From Baffinella frigidus (Eukaryota; Cryptophyceae; Cryptomonadales; Baffinellaceae), in NCBI GenBank assembly GCA_026770585.1, contig MU646447.1:482632-492933 (forward strand): 10,302 nucleotides of DNA, given 5' to 3'. Every line of letters begins with the position of its first letter. Positions within the stretch are counted from its first letter, which is position 1. Below the pieces are notes generated by a model. That model saw only the letters and a program-made list of their open reading frames with translations. It was not told the origin of the DNA and ran no database searches. Of this stretch, positions 1 to 5,380 are shown piece by piece. A program made the position numbers and the translations under genes.

Positions 1-63
1 CATGGGTTGAGGGAAACCTGAACCCTCAACCCGTGGAAAAGGTCCTCGGTCGCTGCTAAGTGG
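1..63 (-). mobile_element. Fam1 IR element, end fragment cut by the window edge
   Basis: The last 27 bases before 63 match, in reverse orientation, the left end of the full Fam1 copy at 113-251 (ends GCTGCTAAGTGG). Just inside lies a hairpin at 1-35 with 13-bp arms (one mismatch) around a 9-nt loop. It sits where the other Fam1 copies carry their variable hairpin. The rest of the element would lie outside the window. Together with the next copy it forms a 27-bp perfect inverted repeat (37-63 against 113-139), because two Fam1 left ends face each other. Confidence 0.7.
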
Positions 64-112
64 ATGCCCTTGGTTTCAGGGGCCTGGCTGGCCCCTTGCG
101 TGCTTAAGGTCA

Positions 113-251
113 CCACTTAGCAGCGACCGAGGACCTTTTCATCTTGAATTCAAGGTGAAATTCCGGTTAGGTTCTAGAGCAATGGATAAGATTCCAGTAC
201 AGATAGTTTAGATGGACTGTATCCGTGAAGCCCCCGGTGGCTGCTAAGTGG
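113..251 (+). mobile_element. Fam1 IR element, complete copy
   Basis: This is a 139-bp element with terminal inverted repeats CCACTTAGCAGC and GCTGCTAAGTGG; the pairing continues imperfectly to about 20 bp. A subterminal hairpin at 137-160 has the tip CTTGAATTCAAG. The interior GTTTAGATGGACTGTATCCG recurs in the copies at 865-1003 (reverse) and 5842-5976. There is no coding capacity and no convincing target-site duplication. The CCACT termini resemble CACTA-type ends, but superfamily assignment is open. Confidence 0.85.
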
Positions 252-571
252 CGTGCACCGTCGCCGCGCCGAAGCGTGTGTATGCGTGACGTGTGCACGT
301 TGGTCACGCGTGCACGGGTCACGCGGGAACACCTCAACTTCACACCCTGAGCACGTTGGCGTGGACGGGCGTTGGTTTTAAACATAAAGGTAATTCCTTT
401 AAATAATTACCTTTTTTAAAGAATTTAAACATAACGGTAAATTGTTTTTATTCCGCGCAAAATTAGATGTATTAATATCGGTGTGTGTGACGCGGCCCAC
501 CGAGATAAAAGTCGAGAGTGGAACGTCTCAAAGCAAAAGTGGAACCTCTGTTAACTTAAGAAGTAACAGTG
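252..571. other. spacer without recognised gene
   Basis: The first part (252-370) is GC-rich with repeated GTGCACG-like words. The second part (380-450) is AT-rich and holds a small hairpin at 386-414 (AAAGGTAATT against AATTACCTTT, 9-nt loop). A second imperfect hairpin (CTGTTAACTT against AAGTAACAG) lies at about 553-570. Nothing here reads convincingly as an exon. Confidence 0.5.
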
Positions 572-670
572 GATTTCGGCAGGCTGGACCGAGAAGGGTT
601 CGCGTCCGAGTGGCAGCTCCGGCACCCTGCTCGACAACTCCACGTTCGTGGCATCGACCTTACCGCGAAG
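572..670 (+). CDS. candidate exon of an unidentified protein
   Basis: A 33-codon open stretch starts DFGRLDREGF and ends RQLHVRGIDLTAK. It is followed at once by GT (AAG|GTCCCC), a plausible 5' splice site. Upstream, a CAG ends at 569 and another at 582; either could be the acceptor. The frame is closed by TAA just upstream. The last 37 bases recur in degenerate form three more times downstream, always followed by GT. I do not recognise the family. The composition looks coding, but length is short and no homologue can be named. It may be part of the same + strand gene as the WD40-like exons much further downstream, which is inference only. Confidence 0.35.
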
Positions 671-734
671 GTCCCCTATCTACCTACCTTCATGCAAAAA
701 AGTTAACGACCGTGAGGTACTTACAGCCTACGGA

Positions 735-823
735 TTGCCTACGGTAGGAGCCCCCCTTTTTACGACTTTTAAAACAAAAATTGCTTTGAAAGTCGTAGGA
801 GGGGGGCTCCTAATACGTAGGCA
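735..823. mobile_element. Fam2 IR hairpin element
   Basis: The arms at 735-769 and 789-823 are near-complementary over about 35 bases, with a few indels, around a 19-nt A/T-rich loop. The termini are TTGCCTACG and CGTAGGCAA. The arm words GCCTAC, GTAGG and GGGCTCC resemble Fam7 arms, so Fam2 may be a shortened relative. The right terminus overlaps the start of the second 37-bp repeat by 3 nt. Confidence 0.75.
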
Positions 824-864
824 ACTCCACCGCTGCGGCATCGACCGCACAGCCAAGGTCCCTA

Positions 865-1003
865 CCACTTATCAGCCACCGGGGGCTTCACGGATACAGT
901 CCATCTAAACAATTCGTACCAGAATCTTGTCCATTTACATTGGATTCTAACCGCATTTCCCCCGGATATCCGGGGGGAAAGGAACTCGGTCGCTGCTAAG
1001 TGG
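865..1003 (-). mobile_element. Fam1 IR element, complete copy, reverse orientation
   Basis: This copy is also 139 bp and aligns end to end with the reverse complement of 113-251: the same termini with one change in the CCACTTATCAGC end, and the same GGACTGTATCCGTGAAG block. The subterminal hairpin at 956-980 keeps the TTTC...GAAA base, but its tip is CCGGATATCCGG, unrelated to the other copies' tips and still palindromic. Confidence 0.85.
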
Positions 1004-1099
1004 CCATCTACGTACCTACCTGCCTTCGTAGTAGGAAGGTAGCGGAGGTTCCTCCACATCCGCGGCTTCGACCTCCACGCTAAGGTATCTTAATGTGAG

Positions 1100-1238
1100 A
1101 GGCCACTCAATTTAAACCGCCTTTTATGCTATCTTAGGGGTGATTTCTCATTTTTTGCTATATTAGCTTCGACATAGTATTAATATAGGAGAGAACCAAC
1201 CCCAAGACAGCAAAAACACGGTTTAAATTGAGTGGCCT
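1100..1238. mobile_element. Fam3 IR element
   Basis: Perfect 20-bp terminal inverted repeats (AGGCCACTCAATTTAAACCG at 1100-1119, its complement at 1219-1238) continue inward as an imperfect hairpin over most of the 139 bp. The CCACTC word near the end is shared with Fam5 termini. This is a single copy in the window with no coding capacity. Confidence 0.85.
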
Positions 1239-1284
1239 CGCACATGAATTTCCACGTCTGAGCAATCGATCTGAATGCCAAGGT

Positions 1285-1369
1285 CCTTACCTACCTACGT
1301 ACCTATCTACATATCTAGCTACCTGCCTACCTGCCTGCCTGCCTACCTGCCTACCTACCTACCTGCCTA

Positions 1370-1405
<36 letters not shown>

Positions 1406-1486
1406 CATGCCTGCATGCCTCCCTCCCTCCCTACCTACCTACCTACCTACCTACCTACCTATCTACCTACAGACCGACCTACCTAC
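1285..1486 (+). repeat. CCTA/CCTG tetranucleotide microsatellite
   Basis: About 200 bp of CCTA and CCTG tetramers run here, with some CCCT. They begin just after the fourth 37-bp repeat and appear to have grown from the short CTACC tract that follows other copies of that repeat. Open frames here merely encode YLPT or ACLP repeats and are not taken as genes. Confidence 0.95.
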
Positions 1487-1559
1487 GTGAACCAGACCTG
1501 CCATCGTCACCACTCCCGGGTTGTTCAGAAATCCCTTCGAAGTCCGCTGTGTGGTTGGT

Positions 1560-1679
1560 GTGATGAGGGAGTTGTCGTTTGTTGTGATGCGGCGGTTGTC
1601 GTGTGTTGTGATGCGCCGGTATACGTTTGGTGTGATGCAGCGGTTGTCGTTTCTCGTGATTGATCAGGATGGTGTGTCG
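1560..1679 (+). repeat. 24-bp tandem repeat, four clear units plus decayed ones
   Basis: Units start at 1560, 1584, 1608 and 1632 with the pattern GTGATGCGGCGGTTGTCGTT. A decayed fifth begins at 1656. In one frame they read VMRRLSFV-like octapeptides. A related piece (GTGCGGCGGTTGTTGTTTCT) recurs at 2425-2445 after the Fam6 element, so the array was probably longer before elements broke it up. Confidence 0.85.
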
Positions 1680-1742
1680 TCGGGACTGATGACGATGGTG
1701 TGTTGTTGAGACTGATGAAGATATTGCGTTGGAGGGACTTTG

Positions 1743-1885
1743 TCTCAGAAAACGAGTTCTAGAACTCGTTTTCTTAAGTCAATTCCCCTATAAATTTGTC
1801 AACTTATGCGGAGAGTACAGAATAAGTTGACGAATTTGTAGGGGGTTGACTTAAGAAAACGAGTTTTAGAACTCGTTTTCTGAGA
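1743..1885. mobile_element. Fam4 IR element with palindromic arms
   Basis: The 143-bp element has termini TCTCAG and CTGAGA and arms of about 60 bp that pair with each other. Each arm is also a palindrome by itself: 1748-1773 is a perfect 26-bp palindrome centred on TTCTAGAA, and 1855-1880 is the same with one change. The structure can therefore fold as one long hairpin or as two separate ones. Single copy, non-coding. Confidence 0.85.
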
Positions 1886-1913
1886 TAAGACTCGTCGGCA
1901 GGGCGCGGAGCTG

Positions 1914-2123
1914 CCACTCGAGGCTAGAAATGTGACTATTTTAAAACAGTCATTCTTTTACAAGTGAACGGGAAAAAAAATGTGTAGTAATTTTTACACA
2001 AATAGGGGCATTTGGTCACGTATCTCAAGTTATAACTTGAGATACGTGACCAAGCATGCCCGTGACTGGTACTACATTCAAAAAAAAAACATTTAAAATA
2101 GTCCCACTTCCAGCCTCGAGTGG
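1914..2123 (-). mobile_element. Fam5 IR element, copy 1, reverse orientation
   Basis: This 210-bp element has termini CCACTCGAGGCT and AGCCTCGAGTGG. It contains TGTGTAGTAATTTT and a central perfect 42-bp palindrome at 2012-2053 with the tip CAAGTTATAACTTG. It aligns end to end with the reverse complements of the copies at 6910, 8658 and 9720. Confidence 0.9.
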
Positions 2124-2218
2124 TGGTGAGGGGGTTGTGTCGTTGGGATTGATGAAGATATTGGAACAATGTTGGTGGGACGCGTCCGCAGGGCTCGGAG
2201 CTGGAGAACGCCTACATG

Positions 2219-2423
2219 CCACCAGCAACCCGTAGCAGCTTATAACCGGGTAGGGTACTGTAGTAATTTTCAGCTAAACCGAAGAAATCTCTTCGGTATC
2301 TCCCGTCAGCAATTCGAGGTCCCTAGGGTTTCCTACTGTAGGGACATAGGAAAGATTGTTTTTTAAATAAAATACCCGAATCCTTGCGAGTACCCGGTAT
2401 AAGCTGCTACGGGTTGCTGGTGG
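2219..2423 (+). mobile_element. Fam6 IR element, copy 1
   Basis: This is a 205-bp element with terminal inverted repeats of about 33 bp (CCACCAGCAACCCGTAGCAG and complement, one indel). The interior has a small hairpin ACCGAAGA-AATC-TCTTCGGT and the word TGTAGTAATTTTC. It is nearly identical to the copy at 3929-4133, of equal length, so spread was recent. Confidence 0.9.
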
Positions 2424-2491
2424 TGGTGCGGCGGTTGTTGTTTCTCGTGATTGATGAGGGTGTTGTGTCGTCGGGATTGATGAAGACATTC

Positions 2492-2719
2492 ATAGGCTAT
2501 CGGACTAAAACTGGGGTAGTTGGGCCTACGGTATTACCTACGGTACCCCGTAGGGGCCTAGGGGGCCTCCTACGAAAAATCCTACGGCCTACCGTAGGTA
2601 ATACCGTAGGCCTAACTACCCCATATTTAGTCCGTTAAACTATTTTCCTTAGCAGCGACCGAGGTCCAACGACCTGGGGTGTGCTGCATGGCCTTTTCTG
2701 CAGGATAAGTTCCGGTACC
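2492..2719 (+). mobile_element. Fam7 IR element, copy 1, with Fam1-like tail
   Basis: The hairpin part (2492-2643) has arms built on GGACTAAAAATGGGGTAGTT and GGCCTACGGTA words. A tail of about 76 bp follows (2644-2719), starting CCTTAGCAGCGACCGAGG, which matches a Fam1 end, and ending GATAAGTTCCGGTACC. The hairpin plus tail recurs at 9089-9316 with only a few differences in the right half, so the two parts moved or were duplicated together. Confidence 0.85.
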
Positions 2720-2726
2720 TCCGCAG

Positions 2727-2786
2727 GGCGCGGAGCTGGAGAACGCCTACATGGCTGTCGGAACCTCCGCCCGCGAAATCCACGCG
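2727..2786 (+). CDS. candidate 20-codon exon, WD40-like
   Basis: The stretch lies between CCGCAG and GTTCCT, starts and ends in phase 0, and reads GAELENAYMAVGTSAREIHA. The pattern YMAVGTSAREIHAV resembles the inner strands of a WD40 blade, where a small-residue/Gly stretch follows a hydrophobic strand. The frame stays open past the proposed donor to a TAA at about 2850. The exon start recurs upstream at 2187 and 1898, and the exon end plus donor (AAATCCACGCGGTT) recurs at 3289 and 3729. The assignment is tentative: it is one short piece with no detectable conserved WD dipeptide. It may belong to the same gene as the exons at 6390-8048. Confidence 0.35.
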
Positions 2787-2856
2787 GTTCCTCACCTGTC
2801 CGTATCCGGGGGTAAAGCAACTCGTGCTGGTACAAAACTGTAAAACCCAGAGCCGT

Positions 2857-3044
2857 TAGAGCTATTCCGGTAGGACTTGTCGCGTTTTCGATTTCGAGAC
2901 TTCGAGACTTCGAGACTTCATTTGTACCATGAGATTTGAAACGGTGTGTTTTAAAACGTTTTTCGCCCTTTAAAACCTTTTTGGAGTCTGAAATCTTGAA
3001 ATCTCGAAGTCGAAAACGCGACAAGTCCTACCGGAATAGCTCTA
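2857..3044 (+). mobile_element. Fam8 IR element, copy 1
   Basis: This is a 188-bp element with terminal inverted repeats of about 40 bp (TAGAGCTATTCCGGTAGGAC, then TTGTCGCGTTTTCGA). The interior has tandem TTCGAGAC units and GTTTTAAAAC palindromes. The copy at 7232-7419 has identical length and opposite orientation. The open frame on the minus strand here is simply the element. Confidence 0.9.
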
Positions 3045-3090
3045 AGCCTCCAACTCCTTTGTGAACGCTCCTGGGGCTATCCTCGCGAAC

Positions 3091-3230
3091 TCATCCGGGG
3101 AAACCTATTTTTCTTTAGTTTGATGGCAAGGAAAATTACTACATAGATGCTTTAATATGACTAATAAGAACGAATTGTGTAGTAATTTTCCTTGCCATCA
3201 AACTAAAGAAAAATAGGTTTCCCCGGATAA
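3091..3230. mobile_element. Fam9 IR element with perfect 51-bp arms
   Basis: The arms 3093-3143 and 3178-3228 are perfect complements over 51 bp around a 34-nt loop. The outer ends are ATCCGGGG, shared in part with Fam10 and Fam12. The inner arm ends are ACTACA and TGTAGT within the shared word TGTGTAGTAATTTTC. Perfect arms imply very recent formation or arm correction. Confidence 0.9.
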
Positions 3231-3320
3231 GCCCCCCCCACCCTTGCTGCCCCTCCCAGCCTTTCTCCCCCGCTACCGTGCCTACTGAAATCCACGCGGT
3301 TGCCTGCCCCTCCCATTCTA

Positions 3321-3457
3321 GCGAGAGATTGGTGATTTATTGCCAAACAACCAGCGTCAGCGCTGCACATGCCTTTCTGCGTTGTGCTACGTACTGTATC
3401 CCGTGTCTTCCGCTCTTACGAGCTTGTTTCGGATGGATTCTATCTCCACCTCCTACC
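3321..3457 (+). pseudogene. dispersed repeat P, copy 1, possibly a broken coding fragment
   Basis: This segment matches the reverse complement of 6249-6387 over about 137 bp (AAACAACCAGCGTCAGCGC, CGGATGGATT, CACCTCCTACC). In copy 2 the frame reads FSAKQPASAPHMLDALCHYC and then FRMDCHSTSYQ. Here the corresponding frame starts IAKQPASALHM, shifts by one base, then resumes as FRMDSISTSY, and has an early stop. No family is recognised. A non-coding repeat is equally possible. Confidence 0.45.
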
Positions 3458-3496
3458 GTAAGGAGGCAGATAGAATGAGGTTGCCAGTCCTCATTC
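3437..3496. repeat. two overlapping hairpins
   Basis: The first stem pairs ATTCTATCT-CCTCCT with AGGAGG-AGATAGAAT (3437-3476). The second pairs GAATGAGG with CCTCATTC (3473-3496). They overlap and could be alternative folds. The first stem's right arm begins where homology with repeat P copy 2 ends. Confidence 0.7.
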
Positions 3497-3557
3497 TCCC
3501 AGGGGGCTTGCCAGTCCCTCCCAGTCGTCCTCTCCCGCCACCTTGCCTACTGCAATC

Positions 3558-3727
3558 TAATCGCAGCGAGTATTTTAACAAAATACGATTTCGGGGATCT
3601 CCGATCCGATTTGCAACGACATTTACTACACAGGTTTGACCATTTTTAAAAGTACAGACAAATCGTGTGGTAGTTTTCGCTGAAAATACTTTTAAAATCG
3701 TATTTTGTCAAAATACTCGTCCGGATA
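3558..3727 (+). mobile_element. Fam10 IR element, member a, with probable target-site duplication
   Basis: The 170-bp element has outer ends TAATCGCAGCGAG and CTCGTCCGGATA. Each arm contains a small subterminal hairpin (GTATTTTAACAAAATAC left, GTATTTTGTCAAAATAC right). The inner region has the shared TGTGTAGT word in altered form. Flanks CAATC and AAATC suggest a 5-bp duplication with one mismatch. The unbroken host unit at 3281-3300 (ACTGAAATCCACGCGG) represents an empty site. Confidence 0.8.
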
Positions 3728-3784
3728 AAATCCACGCGGTTCCTTCCCCGCCCCTCTCGCCCTTGCTCCCTCGCAGCCTCTCCC

Positions 3785-3928
3785 GGAAGGGAAGCGGCTT
3801 TTATTGAACGTATGACGTCGGACCGTAAACTTAAGGCGTCCAGAGAGGGCTCGAACTAAGTGCTTCTTCAAGGACCTACGATACTAAATGTAAAACCGGG
3901 CCTACCTACCTCCCAGCCTTCCTGCCCA
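3785..3928. other. spacer without recognised gene
   Basis: About 110 bp of mixed composition is followed by a pyrimidine-rich stretch (CTACCTACCTCCCAGCC) that resembles the host repeat at 3243. I see no exon, RNA gene or inverted repeat here. Confidence 0.5.
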
Positions 3929-4133
3929 CCACCAGCAACCCGCTGCAGCTTATATCCGGATCGGGTACTGTAGTAATTTTCAGCTAAACCGAAGAAATCT
4001 CTTCGGTATCTCCCGTCAGCAATTCGAGGTCCCTAGGGTTTCCTACTGTAGGGTCATGGGAAAGATCTTTTTTCCAATAAAATACCCGAATCCTTGCGAG
4101 TACCCGGTATAAGCTGCTACGGGTTGCTGGTGG
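3929..4133 (+). mobile_element. Fam6 IR element, copy 2
   Basis: This 205-bp copy is nearly identical to 2219-2423 and in the same orientation. The termini, the ACCGAAGA...TCTTCGGT hairpin and the TGTAGTAATTTTC word are conserved. Differences cluster near GGGTCATGGGAAAGATC and the adjacent T-tract. Confidence 0.9.
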
Positions 4134-4143
4134 CACCTCGCCT

Positions 4144-4157
4144 ACTTGCACGTGCAA
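4144..4157. repeat. 14-bp perfect palindrome
   Basis: CTTGCACGTGCAAG is a perfect palindrome with an E-box-like CACGTG centre. It lies in a short host stretch between Fam6 and Fam10. A regulatory role is not shown. Confidence 0.6.
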
Positions 4158-4196
4158 GCCCTTGTCCGTGGCGCTAAGACCGGTGCACGTATGGCT

Positions 4197-4345
4197 GATT
4201 TCATCGCGGCGAGTATTTATGATAAATACGCAAAGGCAACGAAATTTACTACACAAATCGATCATACTAGTAGTTATTAAAACATTTGTGTAGTAATTTT
4301 CGTTGCCGTGGCGTATTTATCATAAACACTCGTCGGGATGAAATC
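4197..4345 (+). mobile_element. Fam10 IR element, member b
   Basis: The 149-bp element has outer ends GATTTCATCGCGGCGAG and its near-complement. Its subterminal hairpins are GTATTTATGATAAATAC and GTATTTATCATAAACAC. Inner arm ends carry TTTACTACACAAAT and TTTGTGTAGTAATTTTC. Layout and outer CGAG ends match member a at 3558, but the subterminal stems differ while remaining self-complementary. Confidence 0.85.
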
Positions 4346-4830
4346 GATTGTCTGCTGGTCGATGGCATCCTCCGCCCGCCCTTTGATCTTCAGCTGAAGA
4401 TGTGCATCTGCATCCAGACAGCACCGTATTACGCCTGCATCCAGAAATGAGATTGGTGTTGGATGGTGTGTGGCGCCGTTTCGGCGGGCTGGCCTGGTGT
4501 ATCCCAGCCTTCAGAACGGGCATGCGCCCAAGGGGTGCGCCAGTGCACGCACGAAGACGGGTCGGTCCCAGGCAGGTTGTGAGCCTCGAGCAACCGCCAC
4601 CATGCAGGGTGCCAGCCACCTTGCCACCACCTCGCGGTGTATCCCTGGCACCCTGGCTTGGTGGTCTCCAGTGGAGCCGGGGACCGGGCCCCCATACAGA
4701 CATCCTAAGACCGTCCTAGGGTAGCCGTTTCCCACTGAAAATTGACTTTTGACTACCGTTGTGCCTTGCAAAAATGACTTTGGAATACCCCCCCCCTCCA
4801 ATCCTGCGTGGTGGCACGCTCCTCTCACAT
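4346..4830 (+). CDS. coding-like segment, exon structure unresolved
   Basis: This GC-rich stretch contains no IR element. Frame one from 4393 to 4575 reads smoothly (DVHLHPDSTVLRLHPEM, then LVLDGVWRRFGGLAWCIPAF) and ends CAG|GTTGTG, a possible donor. A second frame upstream (about 4358-4435) reads LVDGILRPPFDLQLK, then IQTAPYYACIQ, before a stop. A third, later frame contains WWSPVEP at about 4660-4677, which echoes WSPVEP in the exon at 5381-5485. Several frames being open is partly due to high GC. No family is recognised. The piece may be an exon of the same + strand gene, but frame choice is unsafe. Confidence 0.35.
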
Positions 4831-4834
4831 GTTC

Positions 4835-4995
4835 GTAGGCTAACGGACTAAAAATGGGGTAGTTAGGCCTACGTAATTGCCTACCGTAGGCCGTAGGGCT
4901 CCTATGACCAAAAAGTCCTAGGATTTTGGCCTACAGTAGGAGGTCCGAGGCAATGCCGTAGGCCTAACTACCCCATTTTTAGTCCATTACCCTAT
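4835..4995 (-). mobile_element. Fam7 IR element, copy 2
   Basis: This 161-bp hairpin has arms GGACTAAAAATGGGGTAGTT and complement and inner GTAGGCC/GGCCTAC palindromes. It lacks the tail of copies 1 and 4. Its interior matches the reverse complement of copy 3 at 8053-8214 better than copies 1 and 4, so two subfamilies exist. It begins 4 nt after a GT at 4831 and ends 15 nt before TGGCAG, consistent with an intron from 4831 to 5010. Confidence 0.9.
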
Positions 4996-5010
4996 TAATG
5001 TGGTTGGCAG

Positions 5011-5073
5011 GTGCCCGTGTGGTTTATGGTCCGACGACACAAGTTCAATGACAGCCTCTTCGCGTGGTGGCAG
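5011..5073 (+). CDS. candidate 21-codon exon
   Basis: The stretch lies between TTGGCAG and GTTCCC, is in phase 0 at both ends, and reads VPVWFMVRRHKFNDSLFAWWQ. Upstream is an intron-like region filled by Fam7. Downstream the junction CAG|GTTCCCGTGGAG is repeated at 5278 and 5381; splicing to the last copy would continue into VPVEPYLIKQLEAEW. The WQVPV words at both ends mean the acceptor and donor sequences are themselves related. The family is not recognised. Aromatic and charged residues in this order look like real protein rather than chance, but the piece is short. Confidence 0.4.
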
Positions 5074-5088
5074 GTTCCCGTGGAGTTG

Positions 5089-5253
5089 AGAGCGCTGTGC
5101 AGAGAAGTTGGCCACGGGAAATATTGGAAAATCGAGAAATTGGAGCCATTTTGTCAACTTTTGAGAAATTTGGTACCATGAATTTCTCAAAAGTGGACGA
5201 AATGGCTGCAATTTCTCCATTGTTCGGTGGCCAACTTTTCTGCACAGCGCTCT
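5089..5253. mobile_element. Fam11 IR element
   Basis: This is a 165-bp full-length hairpin. The outer arms are AGAGCGCTGTGCAGAGAAGT and near-complement. The inner arms CTTTTGAGAAATTTGGTACC and CATGAATTTCTCAAAAG give almost continuous pairing. There is no coding capacity. It is a single copy, flanked by the 37-bp host direct repeats. Confidence 0.85.
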
Positions 5254-5291
5254 AACAGTCTCTTCGCGTGGTGGCAGGTTCCCGTGGAGCC

Positions 5292-5373
5292 CAAAAGGGC
5301 TCTAGTATTTGTGACATATTATGGGTGGGGGGTACATCTTGTCATCAGATCGATGCATAAGATAGCATAAAAC
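5292..5373. other. 80-bp insertion-like segment between direct repeats
   Basis: The segment lies between two copies of GTGGCAGGTTCCCGTGGAGC. It has no clear inverted repeat. If the CAG|GT junctions are used it would be most of a 103-nt intron (5278-5380). Confidence 0.4.
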
Positions 5374-5380
5374 GTGGCAG

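Larger units (their letters stand above)
634..1282 (+). repeat. four degenerate copies of a 37-bp exon-end repeat
   Basis: Copies lie at 634-670, 821-857, 1048-1084 and 1246-1282, each exactly 37 bp and each ending AAG followed by GT. In the shared frame they read RQLHVRGIDLTAK, RQLHRCGIDRTAK, FLHIRGFDLHAK and a copy with a stop before AIDLNAK. Copies 1, 2 and 4 are followed by a CTACC-rich stretch, which in copy 4 expands into the microsatellite; after copy 2 the Fam1 element interrupts it. One different IR element (Fam2, Fam1, Fam3) lies in each gap. The spacing (187, 227, 198 bp) is set largely by those elements. Confidence 0.75.
1674..2490 (+). repeat. dispersed direct repeat with TCGGGATTGATGAAG core
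   Basis: Copies of about 27 bp lie at 1674-1693 (partial), 1698-1726, 2134-2164 and 2462-2490, with the core TCGTCGGGATTGATGAAGA. Fam4, Fam5 and Fam6 elements lie between them. They read SSGLMKT in one frame. With the next repeat type they suggest a degenerate host tandem array split by element insertions. Confidence 0.6.
1898..2754 (+). repeat. three copies of a GCAGGGCGCGGAGCTG exon-start-like repeat
   Basis: Copies lie at 1898-1913 (truncated at the Fam5 boundary), 2187-2218 (ends at the Fam6 boundary) and 2721-2754. Each starts with CAG|GG, an acceptor-like junction, and reads GAELENAYM in the third copy. Two copies are broken exactly where an IR element begins, so host sequence and element boundaries can be compared here. 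Confidence 0.65.
3243..3790 (+). repeat. pyrimidine-rich host repeat with AATCCACGCGGTT core
   Basis: A unit of roughly 90 bp (CTTGC..CCCTCCCAGCC..TCTCCC..CCTACTGAAATCCACGCGG) appears at 3243-3330. It appears again at 3508 onward, split by the Fam10 element, with its second half at 3728-3765. Partial copies lie at 2776-2795, 3766-3785 and 3904-3925. The CACGCG|GT part equals the proposed exon end and donor at 2786. Confidence 0.6.

Noticed and set aside
113-251. CACTA/EnSpm superfamily for Fam1, Fam3 and Fam5 on the basis of CCACT ends
   Set aside because: No consistent 3-bp target duplication is visible, the fifth base is T or C rather than A/G, and no transposase is present.
821-1084. 37-bp repeats as consecutive coding exons of one repeat protein
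   Set aside because: 37 is not a multiple of three, so consecutive use would shift the frame, and copy 4 has a stop in the shared frame. Duplication of an exon end explains them better.
634-1282. CRISPR-like spaced 37-bp repeats
   Set aside because: The spacing is irregular (187-227 bp), repeats are degenerate, gaps hold IR elements, and the context is eukaryotic.
1228-1563. Long open frames over the CCTA/CCTG tract
   Set aside because: They encode only YLPT or ACLP repeats dictated by the microsatellite; all three frames are open for the same reason.
2635-3024. 129-codon minus-strand open frame
   Set aside because: It runs through the Fam8 inverted-repeat element and part of the Fam7 tail. 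The residues reflect tandem TTCGAGAC units, and the same element gives a frame on the other strand at 7252.
3784-3900. Possible minus-strand tRNA near TTCGAGCCC
   Set aside because: The T-loop-like word lacks a matching T-stem, and no acceptor stem or anticodon arm can be drawn around it.
4320-4703. 127-codon minus-strand frame opposite the coding-like segment
   Set aside because: Several frames are open here because of high GC. The plus-strand frame from 4393 has better protein character and a plausible donor, and all neighbouring exon-like pieces are on the plus strand.
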